Positions 12,857 through 22,889 of a stretch of DNA of 64,000 nt are shown here, in pieces. A program made the position numbers and the translations under genes. Within the stretch, counting starts at the first letter, position 1, and every line of letters begins with the position of its first letter. The stretch spans positions 4,898,001-4,962,000 of the forward strand of contig NW_027331833.1 of NCBI RefSeq assembly GCF_033568475.1, read 5' to 3'. Source of the DNA: Henckelia pumila. Taxonomy: Eukaryota > Streptophyta > Magnoliopsida > Lamiales > Gesneriaceae. Below the pieces are notes generated by a model. The model saw nothing but the letters and a program-made list of their open reading frames with translations, had not been told where the DNA came from and ran no database searches.

Positions 12857-13800
12857 TCCTGGATGGTACTCGCAACCACACTGGTTTGTAGAGCAGATAA
12901 TCTCACCTTGCGACTAAGAGCATCTGTTTTGAGATTAGCTGATCTCGGATGGTACTTGATTTCGTAATCATAATATTTCAGCAAATTTATCCATCTCATT
13001 TGGCTCATATTCAATTCTGCTTGAGTAAAGATACACTTCAAGCTCTTGTGATCCGTAAAAAATTCAAATCTCTCTGAGCAGAGATAATGCCGCCAAATAT
13101 TCAAAGAAAACATTAATACTCCCAGTTCCAGATCATGGATCAGATAATTCTCCTCGTGTTTCTTCAATTGTATGGATTCATAAGTAATGACATGGACATT
13201 TTGAATCAGAACGCCATCCAATCCCAGCTTGGATGCATCGGTATAAATAAAATATCTCCCGGATCCTGGCGGTAGAGCTAATACTAGGGCATAATTCAAA
13301 CGCCTACGAAGCTTCAAGAAACTCTCTTGATAGTCTGATGACCATTCTAATGGTACATTTTTCCTAGTAAGTTGTGTCAAAGGCCTAACCAACTAAGAGA
13401 AATTTGTGATAAATCGCCTATAATAACCCTCTACCAAGAAACACGCGAATTTCGGCCACCGACGTTGGACGTATCCAATTCAATACAGCCTCTATCTTTA
13501 TCAAATCGACGTAAATTCTTTCTCTGGATATCGCGTGACCAATGAATACTACCTGGTCAATCCAGAAGTCATATTTATTCAGTTTCGCATAGAGTTTGTT
13601 CTCTCTGAGAGTCTGTAGGATTATACCTAAGTGTATCGCGTGATCATCCACACTGTTAAAATATATCAGGATATCGTCTATAAAAACCACAATGAATTTA
13701 TCCAAGAAATCTTGAAATACACGGTTTATCAAATCCATGAATACCGTTGGTGCATTAGTCAACCAAATGGCATAACTAGGAACTCGTAATGCCCATACCT
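12841..13800 (-). pseudogene. gypsy reverse transcriptase and RNase H fragment
   Basis: The 13762-13418 frame holds the reverse transcriptase active site as VVFIDDILIY. The 13392-12841 frame holds RNase H, with YTDASKLGLDGVL, the FTDHKSLK motif, and a C-terminal TDALSRK in place of the usual ADALSRK. The two frames are separated by a stop. 13800-14250 carries further reverse transcriptase sequence in broken frames. Confidence 0.85.
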
Positions 13801-14259
13801 GGTGCGAAACGTCGTCTTGGGAACGTCTGGTTCACAAATCCTCCTCTGTGGTAACCAGACCTTAAATAAATCTTCTAATAAACCGAAGTACCCTGCAACT
13901 GGTCAAGCAGATCATCAATACGAGGCAAAGGTTATTTATTCTTTATGGTGACCCGGTTCAGCTGGAGGTAATCAATTCATAGACGCATAGATCCATCCTT
14001 CTTCTTGACAAATAAAACTGGTGCTCCCCACGGAGTCACACTAGGACGGATATACCCTTTCTCCAAAAGATCTTTCAGTTGTTGTTTAAATTTGCGCATC
14101 TATGAAGGTGCCAGATGATACGAGGCTCTAAAAATTGGGGTTGTCCCGGGCATAATCTGATCCCGAATTCCACCTCTCGAATCGGAGGAAAACTAAGAAT
14201 CTCATCAAGGAACACATCCGGAAATTCACTGACTACTGGTATGTTCTCAAGACTAACAT

Positions 14260-15005
14260 TACCGGCAGTTGCATCTACTACATAGATTAGGTAGTCTTCC
14301 CCTCCGAACTCTAAAGCACGACAAGCTCTCAGAGCTTATACCAACGACATCGAGGGTCGCGCTCCTTCTCCGTAGAAAAACCAACTGTCACAATATTCCA
14401 GATGGAAATGCACAAGTTTCTAGTAGCAATCAATTGTCGCTCGATAATTGGTCAACACGTCCATACCCAAGACATAATGGAAATCTTTCATGAATAGGAT
14501 CATCAAGTTCACCGTCAAAACATTACCCTCAAATTCTGACGGACAACCCACCACAAGTCATTTAGCTAAAGCTGACTGAACTGTCGGTGTGGAAACAGAT
14601 AGTACAACGTCTAGGGGAATATAAGGTAATTGGTGACTCTTTAAAAAATGGTGGGAAGTGAAGGAATGCGATGCTCCGGTATCGATAAAAACAAATTCCG
14701 GTATACCACATAGATTAAATGTACCTAGATGATCATCTCGTTCCTAGCCAAATCCTGATATTGTCGGAGTGCAAACACTTGGCTCGTTACACGTGACTGA
14801 CGACTAGATCCTCCCACTGATGGCGTAAACTGCCTCTGATGCACTGTAGACCAGGAACCATCACCATATGGTTGTCCTCTTCCCGCCTATGGGAAATCTT
14901 TCTTGAGATGCCCGATCTCCCCACAACAAAAACAAGCTCCGACAGCTTTATGGCACTTGTCAGTCGAGTGATTCTTCCCACAGTGGTTGCATTTCCCCTT
15001 ATTCT
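14260..15005 (-). pseudogene. gypsy protease and zinc-knuckle fragment
   Basis: Around 14675-14710 minus reads EFVFIDTGASHSFTS, the aspartic protease active site. Between 14895 and 15005 minus reads two Cys/His knuckles (CNHCGKNHSTDKC and CFCCGEIGHLKKDF; the last Cys of the second is replaced by Phe). Stops and shifts interrupt the frame. The plus-strand frame at 14269-14493 is a shadow. Confidence 0.75.
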
Positions 15006-15008
15006 GAC

Positions 15009-15580
15009 CTAATCGATGAACTCCTCCCGATCCAGAAGAATTGTAGTAGAAGACTTCTTAAAATATTGGGTTCGGGGCACCAAGTTACCAAAAGACCGAG
15101 TAGAATTAAAAGTCCTACCTCGGTAAAGACTGATCTCTGCTTGTCTGCAAAGATTCACCAAACTCTCATAGGATGTTGGATCGTCACATACTGACAACCG
15201 ATCAAAAATCTCATGGTTCAATCCTTGTAGGAAATGGTCATACTTTGCTTTGAAACTATAGTGAATATGAAGACAATAAGGTAAAAGCTCAAAGAACTTT
15301 TGCTGGTATTCATCCATCGTCATGCCTCCTTGCTTCAACGACAGAAGCTCTATGGATTTGGCCTGGTGAAGAGCTGGAGGAAAATACAACTTTGCAAATG
15401 CAGTACGAAAATTATCCCAAGTAACTTACCTTGCTCCTGAAGTAGTGGAGCAGAAACAGATTTCTACCATTTCCAAACACGCCCTTCAAGAAAAAAGTTC
15501 ACTGCTTCCATACGTTGTTCCTCAGTCGTATCAAACACTCGAAAACAACTCTCCATTTGTTTCAACCATTTCTCTGCCAC
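15009..15580 (-). pseudogene. gypsy gag fragment
   Basis: The frame 15389-15009 has a typical retrotransposon gag core: EYQQKFFELLPYC, KYDHFLQGLNHEIFDRL, then CDDPTSYESLVNLCRQAEIS. It continues upstream in broken form to about 15580. It lies between the primer site and the zinc knuckles, where gag should be. Confidence 0.85.
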
Positions 15581-15807
15581 TTCAGCTGACTATCCGCCCA
15601 CCAGTGGCTTTGGACTTATCTAAGGAACCTGTGCATGTCAAAGCAACGACGACCCTCGTGGTGTTGGTGGCGATTGCGGCCCTCATCATCATATCCCCAC
15701 CAACCCACACTGACATGACTGCTCTTCTCACCTTGTCCTTCCATCTACAAAGTAAACCGAAGTTCAAACCCTAAAGAAAATATAGACGTCCCAAAGTATC
15801 ACTACAT

Positions 15808-15819
15808 GCTCTAATACCA
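15808..15819 (-). promoter_or_regulatory. primer binding site remnant of the older gypsy element
   Basis: On minus TGGTATTAGAGC, one base away from the usual TGGTATCAGAGC. Confidence 0.7.
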
Positions 15820-17322
15820 TAAATCTAATTACCCGCGCCGGAATCACCTACTAAACAATCCTTACGCATGCAATTAAATCTTAAATGAAAATAATCAGGT
15901 AAACTAGCAAAAAACAGAGTACAAATCCCCAAATCTGAAACGATGGTCTAAACTGTTGTTTAAGGTACAACCAAATCGAATAGCAGTGTAGCAATCCAAA
16001 GTGGAATAAAATAACAAAATCAAATAACTGGATATCTCAACGGCGATGCTCCTCGCCTTGGGGCTCACTCCTGTCTGTGTCATCCAACATGAGGCATGTC
16101 CCACGGAATGGGGTGTCCAAGATGAAAATACAGGGACGTGAGCGCTAACCTCTAGTACAATAAATACGAGTATACAAATCTATATGTACATGCAAAATGA
16201 CATGGACAGGGTGACTGGATCGACGAAAAACTCATGCTCATGTTGAAGACGTCAAAGAGTCTAGTGTCACTCGAAAGTACCCCTCTGGACTACTAGCATA
16301 ACAACCAAACGTGGATTGGGAAATATCCTGAAAACATCACAACCCTCTGTGTCCGTCGGCCATGTGAGTCATGATGTCCAATCGTCCACAAACTAGGGTT
16401 GAGCGGCCCTGCTATACTATGGCTATCTCGAAAGAGATACGGCTCAACGTGATAAATAATCATGTGTCATATGAACAGTAAATACATGCATATCATGGCA
16501 GATAAAATACAACACATAAGAATACATACTCAACTAGATATCTCAGTCAATACTTACGTACCTTTCTAGGTCAAGTCTAGGTAAACAACCTAGTTTCCAA
16601 GCCTATAATAAAATATATAAAATATCACTTATACCATTCTAAAAGCCTTAACTAGATTAATAGCTACTCGCTAAAACTAATCAATGTCTAGAAATATATC
16701 TGCGTCCGTAGTCAGTCCTTTGATGACGATTGCCCTAGACTCAAAGAACAACACTGCTATGATCTCGATAGCGATTCATCACCATCTGGCCCTAGAATAA
16801 GATGCCCAAAAACCCTTGAAACTAACTAGAAAGGAGAGAGAAAACTTGAGAAAGGTGTGAGGAAATGGCTGTCTCGAGCCCCTATTTATATACTACAATC
16901 GGAACGGTCGGCTTCGAAACTTCCGATCATCCTTCCAAACTCCCTCTATCGAACATGTTTCTCTGATTGGACAATACATTGTTGCCGATATAGTTCGGAG
17001 CTCTCAGTCAAGTCCAATCACCAATCATAACTCATATCTTGTATGACTGCAACGAGATCGGAGCTTTCGATCTGCAGTTTGGAGCTTTCGAACTGCTCGG
17101 TAATTTCGATTTACAATATTGGTTTCTGATCAAGTTCGATGCTTTCGAACTGCTCTTCGGAGCTTCCGAACTGTCTCAACACAAAAAACTTTGGAACCAT
17201 TTTTAATCGTACTGAATCTGAATTTCAACTCTTTAAACTCAATTGCGAACTCTTTAATCATGTCTTAACTCTTAAGCATGTTTGGTAAGTTGATTAGCAT
17301 AATCCAGAATCAGGTTACTACA
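15820..17322 (-). repeat. 5' LTR of the older gypsy element
   Basis: Lies next to the primer site and ends at ...GGTTACTACA (minus start TGTAGTAACCTG). It shares the pattern GGAATGGGGTGTCC then GGACGTGAGC with the LTRs at 21281 and 27073, so it belongs to a related but diverged LTR family. It contains a TATA box at 16882-16892 (minus) and a cluster of TTCGGAGCTTCCGAA-like palindromes upstream of it (16905-17170). Confidence 0.8.
16882..16892 (-). promoter_or_regulatory. TATA box of the older gypsy LTR
   Basis: Minus reads TATATAAATAG followed by GGG. It is the best TATA box in this LTR and lies downstream, in the transcription direction, of the palindrome cluster. Confidence 0.6.
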
Positions 17323-17466
17323 TAAATACAATGATAATTATGATAGATTCAATTACACCTAAAACAAGTGTCATTCAAATCTCACTCCAATTCAAATCTT
17401 TTTTTAAAAACAAATTAAATCCACTCATCCAATTGCGCAACCTAAAGTTTTAGGTCACTAAATAAT

Positions 17467-17709
17467 TTTGGGTGTTTGTGTGTGTCAATGTGTGTGTTTT
17501 CTCTAATAACGTGAAAATTTGCGGCCACTATCTTTCAGTGTGCACGGGATAAATTCTCGTGTTAAACACAATAACTTGCAAACTACCTTAATCAGGTAAA
17601 CCGTTCTTGACAAATCTTGTGCGACAAAGTAGCACGTAAAAGTATTAGTACTCATGACTATGACCAAACACTCGTGTACTCTACCAACACAAACGTCTCC
17701 TTGGGAACT
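17467..17709 (-). mobile_element. SINE, tRNA-derived, degraded
   Basis: Minus reads a tRNA-like head near 17709 (TTGGTAGAGTACACGAG as A box, then a B-box-like GTCATGAGTACTAAT). The body resembles the SINE at 33740-33960, for example the CTTGCAAACTACCTTA segment. TAAATAAT occurs on both sides (17459-17466 and 17710-17717), a possible eroded target duplication. Confidence 0.6.
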
Positions 17710-17717
17710 TAAATAAT

Positions 17718-19186
17718 AGTGTTTTGTAGGAATTAGATGGGTGGACTATATATATATATATATATAAATTATAATTACCAAATAAAATACTTACTTGGTA
17801 ATTAAAATACTTACTTTTAATAAGTATCATTATGCAAATCATGTTAAACCATGCACAACATTGTTAGGTTTATATGTGACAGAATTTGATAACAGAATAG
17901 ATGGGAATGTGACAGATGTGAAAATTCAATTAAAAAATAGATATTTACTTGAAAGAGGGTCCCGATTCCTTGTTCTTGTGGCTGGACTTCAAGATTCTTT
18001 ACATATCAAGCAAAATTCCTTTACTTCTTAACTCTTTCATTAACAACAAATTTAAAATAATAATAATAATTTTGTTAAAAAAGTAGTTTGCCGAATCATA
18101 TTTATGATTCAACAGGGAAAAAAATTATTAAAAAGGTCCATGGTCGCATCAAATTAATTTTAGATTATTTTTCGCAAATGATGGTTATAACATGATTGAA
18201 TTTGTCCCTATTGTACAACAGAAATTTTTTTTTAATAAAAAAAGTACTTATTTAGTATATTTTAACTTACCATTTGTTCGTTTCTTGAACTTTCGAATCT
18301 TTGGCCAGTTAGTCGAATTTTTTTATAACCTTAAAACTTTTGGTGTGGAATAAATATATATAATGAAGAATTATCTTTTTTTTTTATGAAGGTAATATTC
18401 CGATATATGTATGTATTTGCACAATTATTATTGAAGAATAAATGCTTGGTGGAGAATTATTAAGCATTAATCATAGGAATAAAATAAAGGTTCGAGTTAT
18501 TTGGATGAAATTATGTTGAAAAGTTCTAATGTGTCGGCCACCATATAAATGGGATTATTAACGAACTTTTAAATAAATTGCTAAGTGATATTCATAAAAT
18601 ACCAACGTAGGAACATATTTAACCAACGATCGAGTAGCTCTTTTGTGATAAGAGTTGTGACTTGTGAGATGAGATGGACTTAATAGATTTATATTTGTAA
18701 TTAAAAATAATATTTTTTGGATAAAATCATAAAAAATAATATTTTTTTAATGAATTAGATCATATAGGATATTTTTTTCTCACAAAATTGAATTGTGAGA
18801 CGATTTCATATGAGTTTTTATTTAACAAAATTTTATATTTTCAAAGTATTACTTTTCCATACTTATTCACCATACATTTTTAATTTAATTTTTTCAAAAG
18901 AAAAAGAAAAGGCATGGAATTCGGTGTTTTGGAGAAAAAATTAGTTGGTATAGTATCAATAGTTATTTTTTAATTATTATTACATCAAAATATATAAAAT
19001 AAATGTATGATAATATATGATATATATGTCCTTCACGATGTTAAACATCTAATCATATATGTATGTGTGTGTATGTGTGAACTATAATCATCTCATATTT
19101 TCAAATGTATTATGTGCTAAAAAATAATGTAATGTTTCATTTACTTGCGACAATATATTACAAAAATATCTAAGTGTGTGTACAGT
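17718..19186. other. AT-rich intergenic stretch, no gene seen
   Basis: Contains a short (TA)n run at 17746-17768 and a degraded copy of the GTGAGACG-type dispersed repeat around 18655-18830. The open frame 17795-18031 has no recognisable features. Confidence 0.6.
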
Positions 19187-19400
19187 GTATATTAATTTTT
19201 GTATTCTGGACGTTTACTATTAAACATACATAGGCATCGTAAGATGTTTTTTGTGAACATCGTTGAATACATTAAAGGTCTAACAACATGCACTCATAAA
19301 TACATAAAATGCTTTCACGATGTTCACATGCATGCATGAACATCTTGCAGTGTCCATGAATTGTCCAACAACAGTATCCAGAATACCATATAATATATAT
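19187..19400. mobile_element. possible small inverted-repeat element
   Basis: Short inverted ends (GTATTCTGGA near 19200 and TCCAGAATAC near 19376) bound ~210 bp. The interior contains the palindrome GTTCACATGCATGCATGAAC and a second copy of GTGAACATCG. The ends are short, so this is tentative. Confidence 0.35.
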
Positions 19401-19729
19401 TGTAGGACCGATCGTTTGTAATTTTACCAAAAGTTATAGCTGGTGGTAATGGTGCAACTCAAATTTTTTAAATCGCACAGCAGTCCAAGCGTCATGGTTC
19501 GATCGCTCTACCAAGTAGGGACAATAATTATTGCACTCAACAATGTACCTTCCAATAATTGCACTTCTTGCAATCAATGAGAACTCGTGAAATTGGATCT
19601 GATATCAATTGTAGGACCGAGCGCTTGCCGTTTTACTAAAAGCTATAGTTGGTGGTAATGATGCAACTCAAATCTTTTAAACTGCACAGCAGCCCAAGTG
19701 CAATGGTTCGATCGTTCTACGAAGTTGGG
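19401..19729 (-). mobile_element. TRIM-like element: two ~120-bp direct repeats around a short core
   Basis: 19401-19522 and 19610-19729 are direct repeats (TGTAGGACCGA...GCAC AGCAG...GGTTCGATCG), roughly 85% alike by eye. The left copy has TG...CA ends. Directly left of the right copy is GGATCTGATATCAAT, resembling a copia primer site on minus. The ~90-bp core has no coding capacity. The right copy ends where the LTR at 19730 begins. An alternative is a simple local duplication. Confidence 0.5.
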
Positions 19730-20335
19730 TGATGATGTTTTTATAAACTAGGCGCCCGAGCTATCAGGGTAGTGAAGTGGGCCTGACAAGGTAGCCGGGC
19801 TGGTAAGATGGATAATATTTTCTTCCCTGACAAGAGTAATCTGCACACAAGGGAAGACAGGAAAAGCACGTTAGTGAGGCGCCGAAAAATTTTCCGGCGG
19901 GGCCACTCCGATGCTTAAGTCAGACTTAGAAATAGAGTGGGCTTTTTAAGGAGAATTGATATAGTGCTTTTGGGAATTTTTAGTGAACATACCTCTACTG
20001 ATACCTGATGCAAGGTATTTATAAGCCTTAAAGTGAGAGAATGCTTCCGCAATTTCAGGATAGTGGCCACGATCTGGGTCGTGGATGCAGAGGTTGCTCA
20101 CGTTTACCTATCACGCACGATCAAGCCGAAAGACTCGGGATCATGGCAATCATGGGGATCATGCTCCTGAGAAATGGGTGTTGTCCAAGTCATGAAGACT
20201 TGGTCTTCTCTGCTTCACACATCCGTCCGGGATGAGCTACTCCCTTGTCTCTGGGCTACTAGCCCGGCTTCATCAAACCCTATTAACCTTGTCTTTTCAT
20301 AGCCCTGATACCCCTGACTTCTCGGGGTATCATCA
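19730..20335 (-). repeat. isolated LTR, minus orientation
   Basis: The 606-bp segment starts TGATGATG and ends TATCATCA, with TG...CA termini inside a short inverted repeat. A purine tract on minus (TTAGGGAGGAG, 20336-20346) abuts its right end, as expected for a 3' LTR on minus. A TATA-like TATAAATA on minus lies near 20015-20025. No matching second copy or body is visible, so the rest of the element has been lost. Confidence 0.55.
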
Positions 20336-21189
20336 CTCCTCCCTAAAATAGTCGGACTAGAGCTCTGCTCGCTGCCCGAGTCATAGAGCCCGGACGCTCC
20401 TGGGCTACCGGAGTATCACCACTGGGACAGTTATTGCATACAACATATATATATATATATTTGTGTTCGTTTAAATAGATAAAAATATCCGGAACTTGCA
20501 GAAGATATTTTATATGAAAATGGTGGAGAGTTGAAAAAGAATCTGGTTCTGTGAGGTTGGGAAGGAACATCTTTGGTATTTTGCAGTCTTATTTCGTAGC
20601 TTAAGAAGCAGGCAACTCCATCTAATTTCGTACTTCATTCTTACACATTTTCCCTAGCTTTCAATAATAATAAATAATATTATAAGCCTTATAAATATCA
20701 TATTTATAATAATTAAGGTCAATGTACACTCTACATGCATGTACATAGTAATGCTTAAACTGTGTTTATTTTAGGACATGTGATTAATTAATTAGCATTA
20801 CATATATATATTGAAATCCATTATATATATGTTTAATTATTAATATTGTAATAACTACTTGGGTTTCTTTCCCATTATCTAATTAGGTTTCATTTCACCT
20901 TTGCTTCATCTCGTGGATGTATATATGGAGAGATTCAAATTTTGGAATAAATTAACATTTTAATTTCAAAAATAATATGTTTTAATAATTATCATATTTT
21001 CAAATAATCACGACTTTATAAAATAACATTGTCAGTAATATTCCTAATTTGACATTCGATGAGTCGATGACTATAATCTATTTAGTTGTGGGAAACGCTA
21101 TAAAGGATAAAACTATTTTAGAATTAAAACATTTTTTGGTAACAATTTCCTAATATCACTTGCACGAAAACTCTAATGAAACGGTATCA
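20336..21189. other. AT-rich stretch, no gene seen
   Basis: Starts with ~100 bp that may be the internal edge of the element whose LTR ends at 20335. The rest is AT-rich with a (TA)n run at 20444-20460; no coding frame or RNA gene was recognised. Confidence 0.5.
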
Positions 21190-22386
21190 ACTCTCACGGG
21201 TCAATTTTGAAAGACATATTTCTTATTTGACCCGATTTATGGGGGATAAAAAATTTTGTATTACTTTTCATTTAGATAAATGTAGCGACACAACCCGAAT
21301 CCACTACCTAATCAGAGTTAAGAGCATAATTAAGCATGCATTAAAATAAATCGCTGCGGAAAACTTAAATAAAAGCAGACCGGCAGAATACAACCGGTTA
21401 AACAAATTCGATTATACAACTCAATCGAATGAATGAGCCTAAAGGGAAAAACCTACAGCTAATCCTGCTGTTTTCACTGGTCACTGGCTACTCCAAGCTC
21501 CTGGTGCTCAATCCTGCACCTACACCTGCCCCGTCGAATGGGGTGTCCAGATACACAGAAAAGACTGGACGTGAGCTCTAAGCTCAATACGAAATCAATG
21601 ATATATAAAATATATGCAACACATAAGTGTATTTAAAACGAGAGTAAAACAGTACTCAGAGGCGCCATGAATATACAGGGCAATATCGGGTAGCAAGTCC
21701 GTGGTGCCGCTCCTATATTCACCTATCAACTATAGCGTCTACTCTACCGTCATGGTCGCTCCTAGTGATAGCAAAACCAGGGGCTGAGTGTCCCCAGACA
21801 TGAATCTGCAGGAAGTAACGCCTCACTGACAGAAACTGTCAATGACTCACATCATACCAGATGCAGTCAACCGTAAAAACATGCATGTGCTAAAGCCGTA
21901 AAATATGGTAAAACAAGTAGCACATACTCATGCAACATATACAATATATATCATGCTGGCTATCTCAGTCAGTACTTACGTACCTTACTACAGGCAGTCC
22001 TATCAGTCTCACTCTAGGTTCCCAGCCTATCATCAACTCTACAATGCAAATATCCATGCATCATTAATTAAGCTCTAAAAGTCTTAACTAAGCTATTGAA
22101 TACTCCTAAATATTTTAAGGAGACCATAGTTATACCTGCGTCCGTCGTCAACCCTCTAATGGAGACTATCCTGCAACTAGGGGCACACCCCTGCTGCAGC
22201 TCCACAGCCTCGAGCACGACTCCACTACACGAGCACTGCTCCGCTACTATGTCAGACACTGTCTGATTATACTAGAATATTTTCCCTACTCCAATTCTAA
22301 AATAAGAGTACCCAAAGCCCTAAAATAGAGCCACGTGGGCGAAGGAGAGGAAGTTGGTGCGAGTATCAAATGAGCTCCTCGGCTCT

Positions 22387-22395
22387 CTATATATA
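22387..22395 (-). promoter_or_regulatory. TATA box in the U3 region (left LTR)
   Basis: Minus TATATATAG. The palindrome cluster 22425-22733 lies immediately upstream in the direction of transcription. The same box is at 28180-28188 in the right LTR. Confidence 0.65.
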
Positions 22396-22424
22396 AGCGA
22401 GGGTTCGAGTCGTCCGTTCACGCC

Positions 22425-22733
22425 TTCGGAGCGTCCGAACTGCTTCGGGCCGTCCGATCGTCTCATCGGATCATCCGATCTCCGCCACGTGTCAATCCAA
22501 TCGCATGCAACCATGCACTGTCCCGAACACTGTTCGGATGGTCCGAACTGCGTCTTCGGATCGTCCGAAGTCACCCCTATGACGTCACCGATGACATAAT
22601 ATTTCAGGACAGCTGGCTGGGCTACTCTTCGGATCGTCCGAACGATCTTCGGATCGTCCGAAGCCTTCAGAGCCTCCGAAGCCTGGCTACGTCTATGTTT
22701 GGATCCTCCGAACTCAGGTTCGGAGCGTCCGAA
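22425..22733. repeat. cluster of TTCGGA-N3-TCCGAA palindromes
   Basis: Perfect 6-bp arms with a 3-nt spacer at 22425-22439, 22533-22547, 22555-22569, 22628-22642, 22648-22662 and 22719-22733. A variant with arms ATCGGA/TCCGAT is at 22465-22479. Imperfect copies are at about 22666 and 22698. The spacer is mostly TCG or GCG. The cluster is repeated at 28205-28525 in the other LTR. Confidence 0.9.
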
Positions 22734-22889
22734 CCCTTCGAACCTTACCCACCATTTCCGAGTGTCCTGAATCCATTTCTGGACTCCATTAATCCATTTG
22801 GAATTTTCTTAATCATGTTTTACTTAATCTAAAAATGATTACATGATTAATTACGCATTAATCGTTAATTTTGGATACGGGTCACTACA

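Larger units (their letters stand above)
12103..17322 (-). mobile_element. older minus-strand Ty3/gypsy element, truncated in integrase
   Basis: A degraded gypsy element reads on minus: LTR (15820-17322), primer site, gag, zinc knuckles, protease, reverse transcriptase, RNase H, and integrase up to the middle of the catalytic core, where it stops at the LTR of the plus-strand element. The order reverse transcriptase - RNase H - integrase is the gypsy order. The missing 3' part should lie beyond the nested elements to the left. Many frameshifts and stops show it is old. Confidence 0.85.
21281..22889 (-). repeat. 3' LTR of the decayed gypsy element
   Basis: TGTAGCGAC...GGGTCACTACA. It contains the same palindrome cluster and TATA box as the right LTR. 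Small open frames on both strands around 22320-22600 result from the palindromes and appear in both LTRs; they are not genes. Confidence 0.9.

Noticed and set aside
22320..22599. Frames through the palindrome cluster (also 28112-28625)
   Set aside because: Open frames on both strands caused by the repeated TTCGGATCGTCCGAA words; they lie in an LTR promoter.
22425..22733. CRISPR-like array of short palindromic repeats
   Set aside because: Plant nuclear DNA; repeats are 15 bp with irregular spacing and lie in LTRs, so they are not a CRISPR array. The same holds for 53431-53560 and the 171-bp array.
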